Shown: one piece after another, positions 55,602 through 64,000 of the stretch
Layout of the letters: each line of letters starts with the position of its first letter
How positions within the stretch are numbered: the first letter of the stretch is position 1
Source of the DNA: Ectopseudomonas guguanensis
GTDB lineage: Bacteria > Pseudomonadota > Gammaproteobacteria > Pseudomonadales > Pseudomonadaceae
Length of the DNA stretch: 64,000 bases
Assembly: GCF_900104265.1 (NCBI RefSeq)
Contig: NZ_FNJJ01000011.1
Coordinates: forward strand, 1 to 64,000
Direction: 5' to 3'
Program-made: the position numbers and the translations under genes
The notes under the pieces: model-generated
The model's input: the letters and a program-made list of their open reading frames with translations, nothing else
What the model was told of the DNA's origin: nothing
Database searches by the model: none

Positions 55602-56906
55602 CTACGAGAGCGCGTGGAAGGTGAGCAGGTCATCGAACAGACAACCATGCTCGACCCCCGCCTGCTGCAAATGCCGTTCGGCATAGTCACGCCCTGCATA
55701 GGTTGCAATGAACACATAGACGCCCTCCTGCCGCAATCTCGGCAGAGCATCGGAACGCACCACGGGCACACCACAGAAGCTGTCGGCCTGCAGGTATTCA
55801 TCCACTACCACCACCAGCTCACTGCCGGGGCGCAGTTCCCGTAGCGCTCGGCTCAAACGCACGCCGTGGGTGTTGGCCCCCCAGAAGGCGAAACGCAGCG
55901 GTGCAGTAGCGTCGGGCAAGGAGCGGCGCAACGCCTGCTCCATCAGGTGGTTGTAGCGGCTGCGCTCGCGCTCTTCGTAGAACGCGCTGATTTCAGCCCA
56001 TGGCGCCCACCGCTCGCGAGCGAACTCTATCTGCCGGGCGGCTGCACTGCGGATCTTCTGCTTGACCTCTTCGAGGTCGGGCACGCTCGGATTCCAGTCG
56101 ATCTCGGCGAAGGTTTCCCGGGTATGAATCTTCACGAAACGGTCCAGCCAGGCGAAGCGATCGCTGATGTTGTGAGCCACGACGATGGTCGGGATACCCA
56201 TTGCAATGCAGGGTGCCGCGCAATGCAGGCGACTGGTCACGACCAGCGCCCCCTCGTCGGCATAGCGCCTGCACAATTCGCGCGCCAGGGCATCGAGCCG
56301 ATCGGCTTCTTCCTGATCGGAGGGGATGCGCTCGTAGGGGTAGACGTGCGTCAGACGCTCGGACTTGTCGAGAAGCGCCCGGGGCATGTGCTCGAGTACC
56401 TCATCCGGTACGTCGACGAGAAACACCTTGCCGTCGGTGGGCGCGCGCTCGCGGCGGGGAAAGGTGATGGTCAGGCACCCCGACAGAAAGGCCGCCACCC
56501 CGCGCGAGCGGAACATGTGCATGACGCGCTCGTCACGAGTGCCGATGGGTTCGTGTCGGCGGAAATGATCCAGTTGCACGGGATCGTCGACATCGCTGGA
56601 CAGACCGAAACTGAAGTAGACGGGGATGATGTAGGGTGACAGCGGCAAGGGGCTTTGTGCGTTGCCCAGGGTGAAGTAGCCACACATCGGCATCAGGATG
56701 TAGCCGTGACGCCCGTCGTATTGCTGGAATTCGTAACGATTGAGCCGCACGATCTGCTCAGGCGCGATGCCCATGCTGGCGTACAGGTGTTCCACGGCGT
56801 GGGTCTGGATATCGTCGCCCAGGTTGCTCCGGCTTCCCGACGTGAGGTGGCCGAACGTCATGACATTGGTGATCAGGCCATATTTCATGGCCGCAGGCGC
56901 GAGCAT
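55602..56906 (-). CDS. Polysaccharide pyruvyltransferase-family protein
   Basis: A 434-residue protein. MKYGLITNVMTFGHL with SNLGDDIQTHAVEHL, GTRDERVMHMFRSRGVAAFLSGCLTITF and VTSRLHCAAPCIAMGIPTIVV are WcaK/CsaB-type features (ketal pyruvyl transfer to sugars). A C-terminal extra domain (about 340-434: LRFAFWGANTHGVRLSRAL ... VVVVDEYL, VFIATYAGRDYAE) looks like a small Rossmann fold. Likely decorates the glycan; acceptor unknown. AGAGG precedes the ATG. Confidence 0.82.
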   Translation of the reverse strand: MLAPAAMKYGLITNVMTFGHLTSGSRSNLGDDIQTHAVEHLYASMGIAPEQIVRLNRYEFQQYDGRHGYILMPMCGYFTLGNAQSPLPLSPYIIPVYFSFGLSSDVDDPVQLDHFRRHEPIGTRDERVMHMFRSRGVAAFLSGCLTITFPRRERAPTDGKVFLVDVPDEVLEHMPRALLDKSERLTHVYPYERIPSDQEEADRLDALARELCRRYADEGALVVTSRLHCAAPCIAMGIPTIVVAHNISDRFAWLDRFVKIHTRETFAEIDWNPSVPDLEEVKQKIRSAAARQIEFARERWAPWAEISAFYEERERSRYNHLMEQALRRSLPDATAPLRFAFWGANTHGVRLSRALRELRPGSELVVVVDEYLQADSFCGVPVVRSDALPRLRQEGVYVFIATYAGRDYAERHLQQAGVEHGCLFDDLLTFHALS

Positions 56907-56917
56907 CGGTTGAACCT

Positions 56918-57880
56918 CTATCGAGTGGAAGCGACCGCCCAGCGGGCAATCACTTCGGCGTGCTTGTGCGGATGCAGGAATACGTAGTTGGTCTGGACGG
57001 TCTCTTCGGTCACCTGATCACAGGCTTGCAGCGAACCGTCGGCGCTGAATACCCAGGCGCCGTAGCCGTATTGCGCCAACAAGGCGAACACGTCATTGGG
57101 GTGATAGCCGAATTCCCGCGACCACTTGCGCAACAGCTCCATCAGAATGATCGGGGTATGCTGCAGAGTCTCATGCCCCCCCTGCACCACCATCAGCTCG
57201 GCACCCTCGACGTCGATCTTCAGCAATGTGGGAACGATATCGCGCTCGGCGCAGAAGATATCCAGGGTGGTGGTGCGGCAGGTCACGCTCTGGATCTCTG
57301 TACGCCCCCGGGTCTGCCCGGTGACCTTGAGCGAGGTGGCGCCCGACACATCCGGCGCGTAGAGGAAATTCAATTCGTCTTCCTCGTTGAACATGCCCAT
57401 GCAGATCGGCTCCACGTTGTGCAGGGCATTGAGGCCAATGTTCCTTTCAAGCGCTTCGACAGTGCTTGGAATGGGTTCGAAGGCGAAGATCCGCGAGTCC
57501 GGGCAATTGCGCCCAAGAACCAGGGAGTACCAGCCGAGGTTCGCACCGATGTCGAGGAACACGTCGCCATTGCCGAAAACCGACTTGAGAAAACGGGTCT
57601 CATCCGTCTCGTAGCTGCCGAAGTCCAGCAGCGTGTAGGGCGTGGAATGCAGATCTACCGGGTCCATCAGCATGCTGATCTGATGAAGGGCAGAGCGAAT
57701 CTCGACGCCCTGGGCTGTGATGCGGATCTCGGCCACATCGCTGTCGGCCAGGAAGGCAACGTAGTCGAACAGCCCGGCATGCAGGTCGTTCAGATACCCG
57801 GCGTACTGGTACTTGTCGATCTCACCGGCCCTGTAGCGGTCCCGAGCCAGGATCAAGCGATTATGAAGTGTCTTTTCCAT
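56918..57880 (-). CDS. FkbM-family SAM methyltransferase
   Basis: A 320-residue protein. FkbM methyltransferase region at about 95-260: VFLDIGANLGWYSLVLGRNCPDSRIFAFEPIPSTVEALERNI (SAM motif I and acidic motif) and LLKIDVEGAELMVVQGG. N-terminal 90 residues are helical and less conserved. Probably O-methylates a sugar in the flagellar glycan. Gaps of 11-13 bases link it to neighbours. Confidence 0.88.
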   Translation of the reverse strand: MEKTLHNRLILARDRYRAGEIDKYQYAGYLNDLHAGLFDYVAFLADSDVAEIRITAQGVEIRSALHQISMLMDPVDLHSTPYTLLDFGSYETDETRFLKSVFGNGDVFLDIGANLGWYSLVLGRNCPDSRIFAFEPIPSTVEALERNIGLNALHNVEPICMGMFNEEDELNFLYAPDVSGATSLKVTGQTRGRTEIQSVTCRTTTLDIFCAERDIVPTLLKIDVEGAELMVVQGGHETLQHTPIILMELLRKWSREFGYHPNDVFALLAQYGYGAWVFSADGSLQACDQVTEETVQTNYVFLHPHKHAEVIARWAVASTR

Positions 57881-57893
57881 GTCGGTTTACCGT

Positions 57894-58937
57894 TCAGGGC
57901 TCAATGAAATAACGCAGGGTTCGCTCGAAACCTTCCTCGGGCAGGATAACCGGCCGCCAGCCCAGGCGCTCCATCCGCGCCAGGTCGAAATGGCCGCCAG
58001 CGCGAAACAGCGCCTGTCGCTCCGTACTGGGTGGCAGGTGCCTGACCTTGAGACCAGGCGTTGGAGAAAGCCGCGCGATCAGCCTGGCCAGATCGAGGAT
58101 GGTGGTCTCCTGATCCAGGCCGACGTTGTAGGCACTGCCGCCCTCCCCCCGCAACAGCAGGATCAGGAACGCCGCAGTAGTGTCGGCCACGTAGCAGAAC
58201 GGACGACTCCCGGAGCCGTCGCTGCTGAGCACGATGTCGCGCCCGGCCAGGGCGTCGGCGACGAAATCGGCGAAGGAGCGACCATCGTCCAGCGCGATCC
58301 CCGGGCCGTAGGTGTGGGAAATGCGCGCAATCACGGCATGTACGGCGTACTGGCGGTGATAATCGGCACACAGGGTTTCCACCACCCGTTTGCCTTCACC
58401 GTAGCAGGCCGAGACATCCAGCGGGTCCAGGGCGCCAAAATCGCTCTCGCCGATGGCCTCCTCGCTGTGACCATGGCCATAGACCGCGCCACTGCTCATG
58501 AACAGCAGGCGCGCACCATGCTCCCTGGCCAACTCCAGCAGATTGAATGCCCCCAGAACATTGGAACGCAGCGTGCCGACGGGGTCCGCAAGATATTGCC
58601 GGGGGCTGCCGGCGCCTGCGGCGTGGACGATGAAGTCGAGCTGCGACAAGACGGGCATCGGCGCGCAGACATCCTGAATGATCGGCCGGAACCAGTCTCG
58701 CCCGGCCAGATGCGCAAAGCGCTGATGCAGCTTCTGCTGATTGCGCGCCAGGGCGTGGATGACCACCGGGGACTCCGGCCAGCGCTCGCTCAGCGAGGCG
58801 AAGAACTCCACCAGATAACTCGCCAGGAAGCTGGTAGCGCCGGCGATGAGAATGTGACGCCCCGCGAAACGCCGCCAGTCCTCGGGACGAGAGAAGATCA
58901 GCTCGAGGTCCTCGGCAATCACCGGATGGCGAGTCAT
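57894..58937 (-). CDS. NAD-dependent epimerase/dehydratase (extended SDR)
   Basis: A 347-residue sugar-nucleotide-type SDR: HILIAGATSFLASYLVEFF (cofactor loop GATSFLA), SSGAVYGHGHSEEAI and catalytic Tyr/Lys in SACYGEGKRVVETL. C-terminal substrate domain with LDQETTILDLARLIARLS. Reaction not deducible (epimerase, dehydratase or decarboxylase family). Start at 58937 by context; ATG at 58946 also possible. Confidence 0.88.
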   Translation of the reverse strand: MTRHPVIAEDLELIFSRPEDWRRFAGRHILIAGATSFLASYLVEFFASLSERWPESPVVIHALARNQQKLHQRFAHLAGRDWFRPIIQDVCAPMPVLSQLDFIVHAAGAGSPRQYLADPVGTLRSNVLGAFNLLELAREHGARLLFMSSGAVYGHGHSEEAIGESDFGALDPLDVSACYGEGKRVVETLCADYHRQYAVHAVIARISHTYGPGIALDDGRSFADFVADALAGRDIVLSSDGSGSRPFCYVADTTAAFLILLLRGEGGSAYNVGLDQETTILDLARLIARLSPTPGLKVRHLPPSTERQALFRAGGHFDLARMERLGWRPVILPEEGFERTLRYFIEP

Positions 58938-58947
58938 GCGCCCCATC

Positions 58948-59817
58948 TCAGGCGAGCCTCGCCAGTACGCCCATGACCTCGCCTCGGGTCCAGCCGACGT
59001 CCACCGGCAGGCGCAATACGTCCACCACCTGCAGGCCAAGGCGCCCCAGCAGGCGGCGCATCGCGGTCTCGGTGAAGAAATTGACGTGCTCGTGCCAGTG
59101 CCGCTTCAGCGGTGCCAGCTCCAGACTACCGGGATGCTCACGAATCAGTGCTTCATGCGGCACCTCGAGGTACAGCAGGGAGGTCGGATGCAGGGCCGGC
59201 AGCATCCGTTGCACCAGGTCATAGGGGAAGGACACATGCTCGAGCACCTGGCTACAGCACACGAGGTCATAACGATGCTGGCCAATGAGTTGCGGCTCGA
59301 TACGCTCGGCGCCGGGCACCAGTTCCACGCCGGAGATATCGTGGATGTGCAGCAGGCGATTGCGCTCGCGGAAAGGGCTGTTGATGCCGCTGTCGCCCCC
59401 CCAGTCCAGCACCGCGGGAGCATCGGGCAGATGCGGTGCGAGCCAGGCTTCGACTTCGTCGAGGTAGGCGGCACGCTCGTGATAGTGAGGTATCACGTTG
59501 ACATAGTTCGGCTCGAAGCGGATTCGCTGGGCGTTGTACAGCTCGTCACGATAGTTGTGATAGAGCGCCGCCATCTGCTCGTCGGTGAAGCGATAGTCGA
59601 GGAACAGGGCGCCGCATTCCTGGCATTGCAACGAGTTGCACAGCGTATAGGCCATGCCTTGGCGCAGGTCGCGCAGGCCCCATTCGGGAGTGATTTCCAC
59701 CGGTTCATGGCCGAATACGCGCAGGGCGACGAAGGGCATCAGCACCGCCGGGGAACGCTGCAGTTGCTCGCCAGCACAGCAGATGCAGTGGCGGGCGATG
59801 AGTTCTCGACTCACCAT
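58948..59817 (-). CDS. Class I SAM methyltransferase with N-terminal zinc-binding domain
   Basis: A 289-residue protein. Cysteine pairs at the N-terminus (RHCICCAGEQL and LQCQECGALFLDYRF) form a likely zinc site as in sugar C-methyltransferases; the core has VLDWGGDSGINSPF and HRYDLVCCSQVLEHVSFPYDLVQRMLPAL. Its ATG overlaps the SDR stop by seven bases. May methylate carbon in a keto-sugar. Confidence 0.86.
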   Translation of the reverse strand: MVSRELIARHCICCAGEQLQRSPAVLMPFVALRVFGHEPVEITPEWGLRDLRQGMAYTLCNSLQCQECGALFLDYRFTDEQMAALYHNYRDELYNAQRIRFEPNYVNVIPHYHERAAYLDEVEAWLAPHLPDAPAVLDWGGDSGINSPFRERNRLLHIHDISGVELVPGAERIEPQLIGQHRYDLVCCSQVLEHVSFPYDLVQRMLPALHPTSLLYLEVPHEALIREHPGSLELAPLKRHWHEHVNFFTETAMRRLLGRLGLQVVDVLRLPVDVGWTRGEVMGVLARLA

Positions 59818-60641
59818 GTGCTGCGCCCTCCATCCATCACCAGATTGGCACCGTTCATGTAGGCCGAAGCATCCGAGCAGAGGAAGGCGATGGCGCCCCG
59901 GTACTCGTCGGCCTCGGCCATACGGCCCAGCGGGATCAGTTGCGTCAGCTTGCTGACGAACACATCGTTCTGCCCGGCATAGACGCCACCGGGCGAGAGC
60001 GCATTGCAGCGCACGCCCTGTTCGCACCAGTAGGTGGCCAGGTACTTGGTCAGGCCGATCAGGCCATGCTTGACCACCGAGTAGGTCACCGGCTTGACCG
60101 GCTGCTGCTCGGCCTCACGCCCTTCGACCCGGTACAGGCGCTGGTCCGGCGCGATGACGCCCAGGTCGGAGGCGATATTGACGATCACCCCACGCCCCTG
60201 CTGCGCCATCTGCGCACCGAAGACCTTGGCGCAGTTGAATGCGCCGCCGAGGCCGACGTTCAGGTCGAGTTGCCATTGCTCCCAGGGAAAATGCTCCAGA
60301 CGGGAGAAATCCTTGTCGCCGGCGCTCTCCACCTTGGGGTTGCGCGCGGCGTTGTTGATCAGGATGTCCACCCGGCCATGCTCGGCCAACAATTGCTGCC
60401 CGACCGCCTCGAGCGCCTGCAGGTCGGTGATGTCAGCCACCCGGGTCGGCGCCTGGCAGCCGGTTTCCTCGGCCAGCCTGGCGGCGTTGGCAGCCAGGGC
60501 TTCGCCGTTGATGTCCAGCAGTACCGGAATGCCGCCAAGCCCGGCGATGGTCGCGGCATGCTGATAACCCAGCAGGCCCGCGCCACCGGTGATGACGGCC
60601 ACGCGGCCGTCCAGACGGAACAGACTGTCCACGCTAGCCAT
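59811..60641 (-). CDS. Short-chain dehydrogenase/reductase (PtmA-like)
   Basis: A 276-residue classical SDR: VAVITGGAGLLGYQHAATIAGLGG cofactor motif, ILINNAARNP, VNIASDLGVIAPDQ, and catalytic TYSVVKHGLIGLTKYL. Sequence resembles PtmA-type flagellin-modification reductases. ATG at 60641 has GAGG nine bases upstream; overlaps the oxidoreductase stop by eight bases. Confidence 0.88.
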   Translation of the reverse strand: MASVDSLFRLDGRVAVITGGAGLLGYQHAATIAGLGGIPVLLDINGEALAANAARLAEETGCQAPTRVADITDLQALEAVGQQLLAEHGRVDILINNAARNPKVESAGDKDFSRLEHFPWEQWQLDLNVGLGGAFNCAKVFGAQMAQQGRGVIVNIASDLGVIAPDQRLYRVEGREAEQQPVKPVTYSVVKHGLIGLTKYLATYWCEQGVRCNALSPGGVYAGQNDVFVSKLTQLIPLGRMAEADEYRGAIAFLCSDASAYMNGANLVMDGGRSTW

Positions 60642-61689
60642 GCACATTCACCTCGCTCAGTGCCACTTCCCTGCCCTCCTTCAGCGAGCGCAAGGCCGCC
60701 AATGCCAGGCGCAGGCTCTGCAGGCCGTCGTGCAGGCTGACCTGCGGCGTGGCCGAACCGTTCACGCAATCGAGGAAATGCCGCGCCTGGGCCAGGAACA
60801 TGTCGTTGCGCACGAACCCGGGGAAGTCGTTCGCTTCGCTCAATTCGCCCTCGGCGCCATATACGCGCAAGCGGTTGGCCAGCAGGTCGATCTCGGCATA
60901 GCCGGCATCGCCGACGATCTTGAAGCAGCGCACCGGCGGGCGCTGCAGGTAGTCCTGATGCAACAGGATGGGGAAGCTGCCCATGGCGCCGTCGCAGCGC
61001 ATCAGCGACGAGGCGGTGTCCTCGACGTCGATCTCCAGGTGGCTGAGCTGGCCGCCATGGGTGACGATGCTGCGTGGCAGGCCGAAGAACCAGTAGATCA
61101 GGTCCATCTCGTGTATCTGCGACAGGATCACGCCGCCGCCCTGGTCGGCACGCGCGGCGTACATCTGCCGGTAGTCCTCGTAGCGGTGCCAGTTGGGCAG
61201 GTACTCGCCGATCTCCGAACGCACGCTAAGCAGGCGCCCGAAGAAACCGCTTTCGAGCAGGCCCTTGATGCGCTGCAATCCGGGATGGAAGCGAAAGTTG
61301 TAGCCAACGTGGAACGGCAGGCGGCGCTGCTCCACCTCGGCCAGCAACTGGCCGATGCCGGCAAGATCGCTGGCCAGCGGTTTTTCCATGAACACCGCCA
61401 CGCCGGCACGCACGCACTCGAGCGCCACCGGCACATGCAGCGAGTTGGGGTTGCAGATGAAGGCGGCAGCCGGCTTTTCCGCCAGCGCCTCGGCCAGGTC
61501 GTGATGCACGACGATGGCATAGTCGCGCTCGAGGTCGGCGCCTTCGTCGACAGTCAGGTTGTCACGCAGCTTGATACGCTGGCCGCGCACACGGTAGGCA
61601 TGCACCTGCAGCTCATCACCGAGCAGTTGGCGCAGGTTGCGCAAGTGGCGCTGGCCAATGCCGCCCAGGCCACAGAACAGAATCTTCAC
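60634..61689 (-). CDS. Gfo/Idh/MocA-family oxidoreductase
   Basis: A 351-residue protein: KILFCGLGGIGQRHLRNLRQL dinucleotide-binding motif, GVAVFMEKPLASDLAG, and VGYNFRFHPGLQRIKGLL; the EKP lysine is catalytic in the family. Acts on a sugar or sugar nucleotide; PtmF-like partners of PtmA occur in flagellin-sugar pathways. ATGA overlap with the upstream isomerase gene. Confidence 0.88.
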   Translation of the reverse strand: MKILFCGLGGIGQRHLRNLRQLLGDELQVHAYRVRGQRIKLRDNLTVDEGADLERDYAIVVHHDLAEALAEKPAAAFICNPNSLHVPVALECVRAGVAVFMEKPLASDLAGIGQLLAEVEQRRLPFHVGYNFRFHPGLQRIKGLLESGFFGRLLSVRSEIGEYLPNWHRYEDYRQMYAARADQGGGVILSQIHEMDLIYWFFGLPRSIVTHGGQLSHLEIDVEDTASSLMRCDGAMGSFPILLHQDYLQRPPVRCFKIVGDAGYAEIDLLANRLRVYGAEGELSEANDFPGFVRNDMFLAQARHFLDCVNGSATPQVSLHDGLQSLRLALAALRSLKEGREVALSEVNVHG

Positions 61690-62570
61690 GATGTTTTTCT
61701 CTCGTTGAGGGCCGTACCGCGCAGCCAGCCGGCCGCCAGCGCTGCCATGCTGGCGAGCCAGCGCGCCTCGTCACCGGCATTGCCACGGGCGACCTGCAGG
61801 ACGAAGTCGCCACGGTAGTCGTACTGGATCAGTTGCTCACGCAAGCTGGGAAAATCGGTATCGCCCTGCCCCAACGGCACGGTCGTGGCGCCCAGGCGGC
61901 GATCCTTGATGTGCACGCTGCCGACGCGCGCGCCATAGGCAGAAAATTCATCCGCCGGGCGATAGCCCAGCGAGGCGCTGTTGCCGGCATCGTAGTTGAC
62001 CTTGACCAGCGGGTGATCGAGCAAATCGAGCAGCTCACGAAATGCCTGCGGCGCCAGGTCGGTTTCCAGGTGCAGTTCGACGCCATGGCGCTCGGCCTGT
62101 GGCAGCACCTGGCGCAGGTTGGCCACCACCTGATCGCGCTCACTTTCGTCACGAATGCGCGAGGCATCGACGAAGGGCAGCACCACGCGGCCCACGCCCA
62201 TCTCCGGGCAGATACCCAGCAACCACTGCAGGCGTTCGAGCAGCTCGGCGTTCTCCGCCTGGCTGCAGCGCAGCAGCGGACGATCCATGAAGTAGTCGGC
62301 GCAGATCGACACGACGGCGACGCCGTGTTGGGCCAGCAGGCCACGCAGTTCCTCGCGACCTTGCGCCGTTTCCAGCGGGTTGGCGCCCTCGCCGAACAGG
62401 TCATAGATCCATTCGATGCCGCGCAGGCCGATCTCGGCGGCGCGAGCGATTTCCAGGCGCCAGCCCTGACGCGGGAAGGACTGGAAGCGCCCTTCTTCCG
62501 GTGCGCCCAGACGCCCCTGCATGGTGTAGAGGCCGGCGTCGGCGTATTGGCTCAGGTAGTCGCTCATCAT
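61686..62570 (-). CDS. Sugar phosphate isomerase/epimerase (TIM barrel)
   Basis: A 294-residue xylose-isomerase-like TIM barrel: GLRGIEWIYDLFGEGANPL, GVAVVSICADYF, VELHLETDLAP, VKVNYDAGNSASLGY and GSVHIKDRRLG place the metal-binding His/Glu/Asp residues. Unknown substrate. ATG overlaps the thiamine-enzyme stop (ATGA). Confidence 0.88.
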   Translation of the reverse strand: MMSDYLSQYADAGLYTMQGRLGAPEEGRFQSFPRQGWRLEIARAAEIGLRGIEWIYDLFGEGANPLETAQGREELRGLLAQHGVAVVSICADYFMDRPLLRCSQAENAELLERLQWLLGICPEMGVGRVVLPFVDASRIRDESERDQVVANLRQVLPQAERHGVELHLETDLAPQAFRELLDLLDHPLVKVNYDAGNSASLGYRPADEFSAYGARVGSVHIKDRRLGATTVPLGQGDTDFPSLREQLIQYDYRGDFVLQVARGNAGDEARWLASMAALAAGWLRGTALNERKTS

Positions 62571-64000
62571 CAATCATCCACCAGCGGAATCAGCATGTTG
62601 GCGCGCAACTCGTCGCGCTCCAGGAAGGGGAACAGGTCCTCCAGCGGGCTGGAGACCATCACCCCGTTCTGACCGATCTTCGAGGTGATGCGCGGGCCGA
62701 TGGCCTGGTCGGGCTCGACCATCACCTCGCAGACTACCGGTCCCTGAAGCGCCAGCGCCTCATCGATGGCCTGACGCAGGTCGGCCTTGCCGTCGATGCG
62801 GCGCACCGGCAGGCCGAAGGCCGTGGCCAGGGCGGAAATATCCGGCAGGGTCAGTCCGGAATCCGGGTCGCAGCCGATGGTCTGCTTGAAGTAGCCGCCC
62901 TGCGAAGCGCGGATCGAGGCGTAGCCGTTGTTGTTCAGTACGAAGTACTTGATCGGCAGGCGCAGGCGGCGCACCACCTCCAGTTCCTGGATGTTCATCA
63001 CGAAACCGCCGTCGCCATCGACCGAGATGGTGCGTCGGCTACCGCTACCCAGGCAGCCACCGATTGACGCCGGCAGGCCATAGCCCATCGAGCCCAGCCC
63101 ACCGGTTGCCACCGCGCGCTGACCACGCTTGAGACGCACCGACAGCCAGAAGGTGTCCAGCGCCGCCCCGGAACTGCCGGGGATGATCTGGTCGCCCTCG
63201 GCCATCGCCTCGGACAGGGTTTCGCTGAACACGTAGGTGTTCACGTAGTCGCTGGGCTTGCGGTACTCGGGCAACACCACCGGGTAGGCAGCCTTCCAGG
63301 CCTGGCAGCGCTCGCGCCAGCTCTGGCAATCCAGCGCCTGCGCAGCGCTGGCGGCCAGCAGTTGCTGCATGAACACCCGCGCATCGCAGACGAAGCGCTC
63401 GTCGGGCATGTCGCCCAGTTTGGCGATTTCCGCCGGATCGATGTCCACCACCACGATCTCGGCCTGGCGCGCGAAGTGGCTGCGGTTGAAGCCGGTGATG
63501 GAAAAGTCCATGCGGCAACCGATGGCCAGGACCAGATCGGCGTTCTGCACGCTGAAATTGGCGCCACGCTGGGCCACGGTGCCGCAGCGGCCGACGTAGA
63601 GCGGGTGCTCGTACTCGAGCAGATCGGCGCCGATCCAGGTGGTCAGCGTCGGCAGCCCCAGCGTCTCGATCAGCTCGCGCATGGCGGCTTCGCCCCCAGC
63701 GGCATGCACGCCATTGCCCACCAACAGCACCGGACGCTGGGCCTGGCGCAGGCGTTGCAGCAACCTGAGCACGGCGGCTTCGTCCGGCGCTGACGGCTGT
63801 TCGTCCGCCTCAGGCGCATAGCCGATCAACTGCTCAGGCACGATCTCGGTGGCCTGCACATCCAGCGGCACATCGAGCCACACCGGGCCCTTGCGCCCAC
63901 TGAGCATCAGGTGCAGCGCCTTCTCCAGCTCGTAGCGCACCCGCAATGGATCGAGCAGGCATACCGCATATTTGGTCAGGGGCGTGACCACGCTGACGAT
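62570..64000 (-). CDS. Thiamine diphosphate-dependent enzyme, acetolactate synthase-like (5' end off window)
   Basis: At least 477 residues; the frame is open to the window edge, so the N-terminal PYR domain is partly missing. Present: GPVWLDVPLDVQA, the central domain (RPVLLVGNGVHAAGGE, NADLVLAIGCRMDFS) and the C-terminal ThDP-binding domain with ISVDGDGGFVMNIQELEVV through VLNNNGYASIRASQGGYF. The IlvB/YerE fold family forms carbon-carbon bonds from pyruvate; an IolD-like ring hydrolase is an alternative. Within a glycan operon it is more likely sugar-modifying than branched-chain amino acid synthesis. Confidence 0.88.
   Translation of the reverse strand: MVSVVTPLTKYAVCLLDPLRVRYELEKALHLMLSGRKGPVWLDVPLDVQATEIVPEQLIGYAPEADEQPSAPDEAAVLRLLQRLRQAQRPVLLVGNGVHAAGGEAAMRELIETLGLPTLTTWIGADLLEYEHPLYVGRCGTVAQRGANFSVQNADLVLAIGCRMDFSITGFNRSHFARQAEIVVVDIDPAEIAKLGDMPDERFVCDARVFMQQLLAASAAQALDCQSWRERCQAWKAAYPVVLPEYRKPSDYVNTYVFSETLSEAMAEGDQIIPGSSGAALDTFWLSVRLKRGQRAVATGGLGSMGYGLPASIGGCLGSGSRRTISVDGDGGFVMNIQELEVVRRLRLPIKYFVLNNNGYASIRASQGGYFKQTIGCDPDSGLTLPDISALATAFGLPVRRIDGKADLRQAIDEALALQGPVVCEVMVEPDQAIGPRITSKIGQNGVMVSSPLEDLFPFLERDELRANMLIPLVDD

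Noticed and set aside
62570..64000. Housekeeping acetolactate synthase (ilvB)
   Set aside because: No ilvN nearby and the gene is coupled to sugar-modifying genes in a flagellin-glycan operon.

Overview
The window is GC-rich bacterial chromosome and reads as Pseudomonas sensu lato. Gene order (ccm operon, then cheW/parP/parC/motCD/cheBAZY, fliA-fleN-flhF-flhA-flhB, fliR to fliK, fliJ to fliE, fleRSQ, fliTSD, flaG, fliC, glycan genes) and protein content match Pseudomonas polar flagellar regions. The single uninterrupted flagellar block and the repeat families suggest the P. mendocina/oleovorans group, but this is inference. Nearly every gene is on the minus strand; the exception is one bicistron at 7927-9794. 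No rRNA, tRNA, CRISPR array, prophage or complete insertion sequence was seen, and no gene-free stretch exceeds about 270 bases.

Region 1 (1-7900): a small lipoprotein gene and the System I cytochrome c maturation operon ccmABCDEFGHI, in reverse order on the plus strand and mostly translationally coupled. A short inverted-repeat element sits exactly at the ccmG/ccmH junction and replaces the normal ccmH start. REP-like palindromes lie at the left end, between ccmC and ccmB, and in the ccmA upstream region.

Region 2 (7900-19400): a FliK-like/FlhB-C-like pair on the plus strand, a periplasmic rhodanese, a DUF2802 protein, then the polar chemotaxis operon cheY-cheZ-cheA-cheB-motC-motD-parC-parP-cheW. 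CheA lacks a recognisable P2 domain and carries repeated short acidic motifs in its linker.

Region 3 (19400-40300): sigma-28 FliA, the number and placement factors FleN and FlhF, the type III export apparatus (FlhA, FlhB, FliR, FliQ, FliP, FliO), switch proteins (FliN, FliM, FliG), FliL, FliK, a Hpt / PP2C-regulator / STAS partner-switching set, and fliJ-fliI-fliH-fliG-fliF-fliE. Consensus sigma-54 promoters precede flhA, fliL, fliK, fliE and fleS. A roughly 268-base inverted-repeat element separates fliH from fliG, and a GIY-YIG gene inside 30-base inverted repeats separates fliE from fleR.

Region 4 (40900-50450): fleR, fleS and fleQ (the sigma-54 regulatory cascade), FliT-like and two FliS-like chaperone genes, fliD, flaG and the flagellin gene behind a perfect sigma-28 promoter.

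Region 5 (50450-64000): one tightly packed operon, open at the right edge, with a giant multi-domain glycosyltransferase, a pyruvyltransferase-family protein, FkbM and zinc-type SAM methyltransferases, two SDRs, a Gfo/Idh/MocA oxidoreductase, a TIM-barrel isomerase and a thiamine-diphosphate enzyme. Its position beside fliC suggests flagellin glycosylation. The thiamine-diphosphate enzyme raises the possibility of an unusual, perhaps branched or ring-modified, sugar; this is the most promising candidate for undescribed chemistry.
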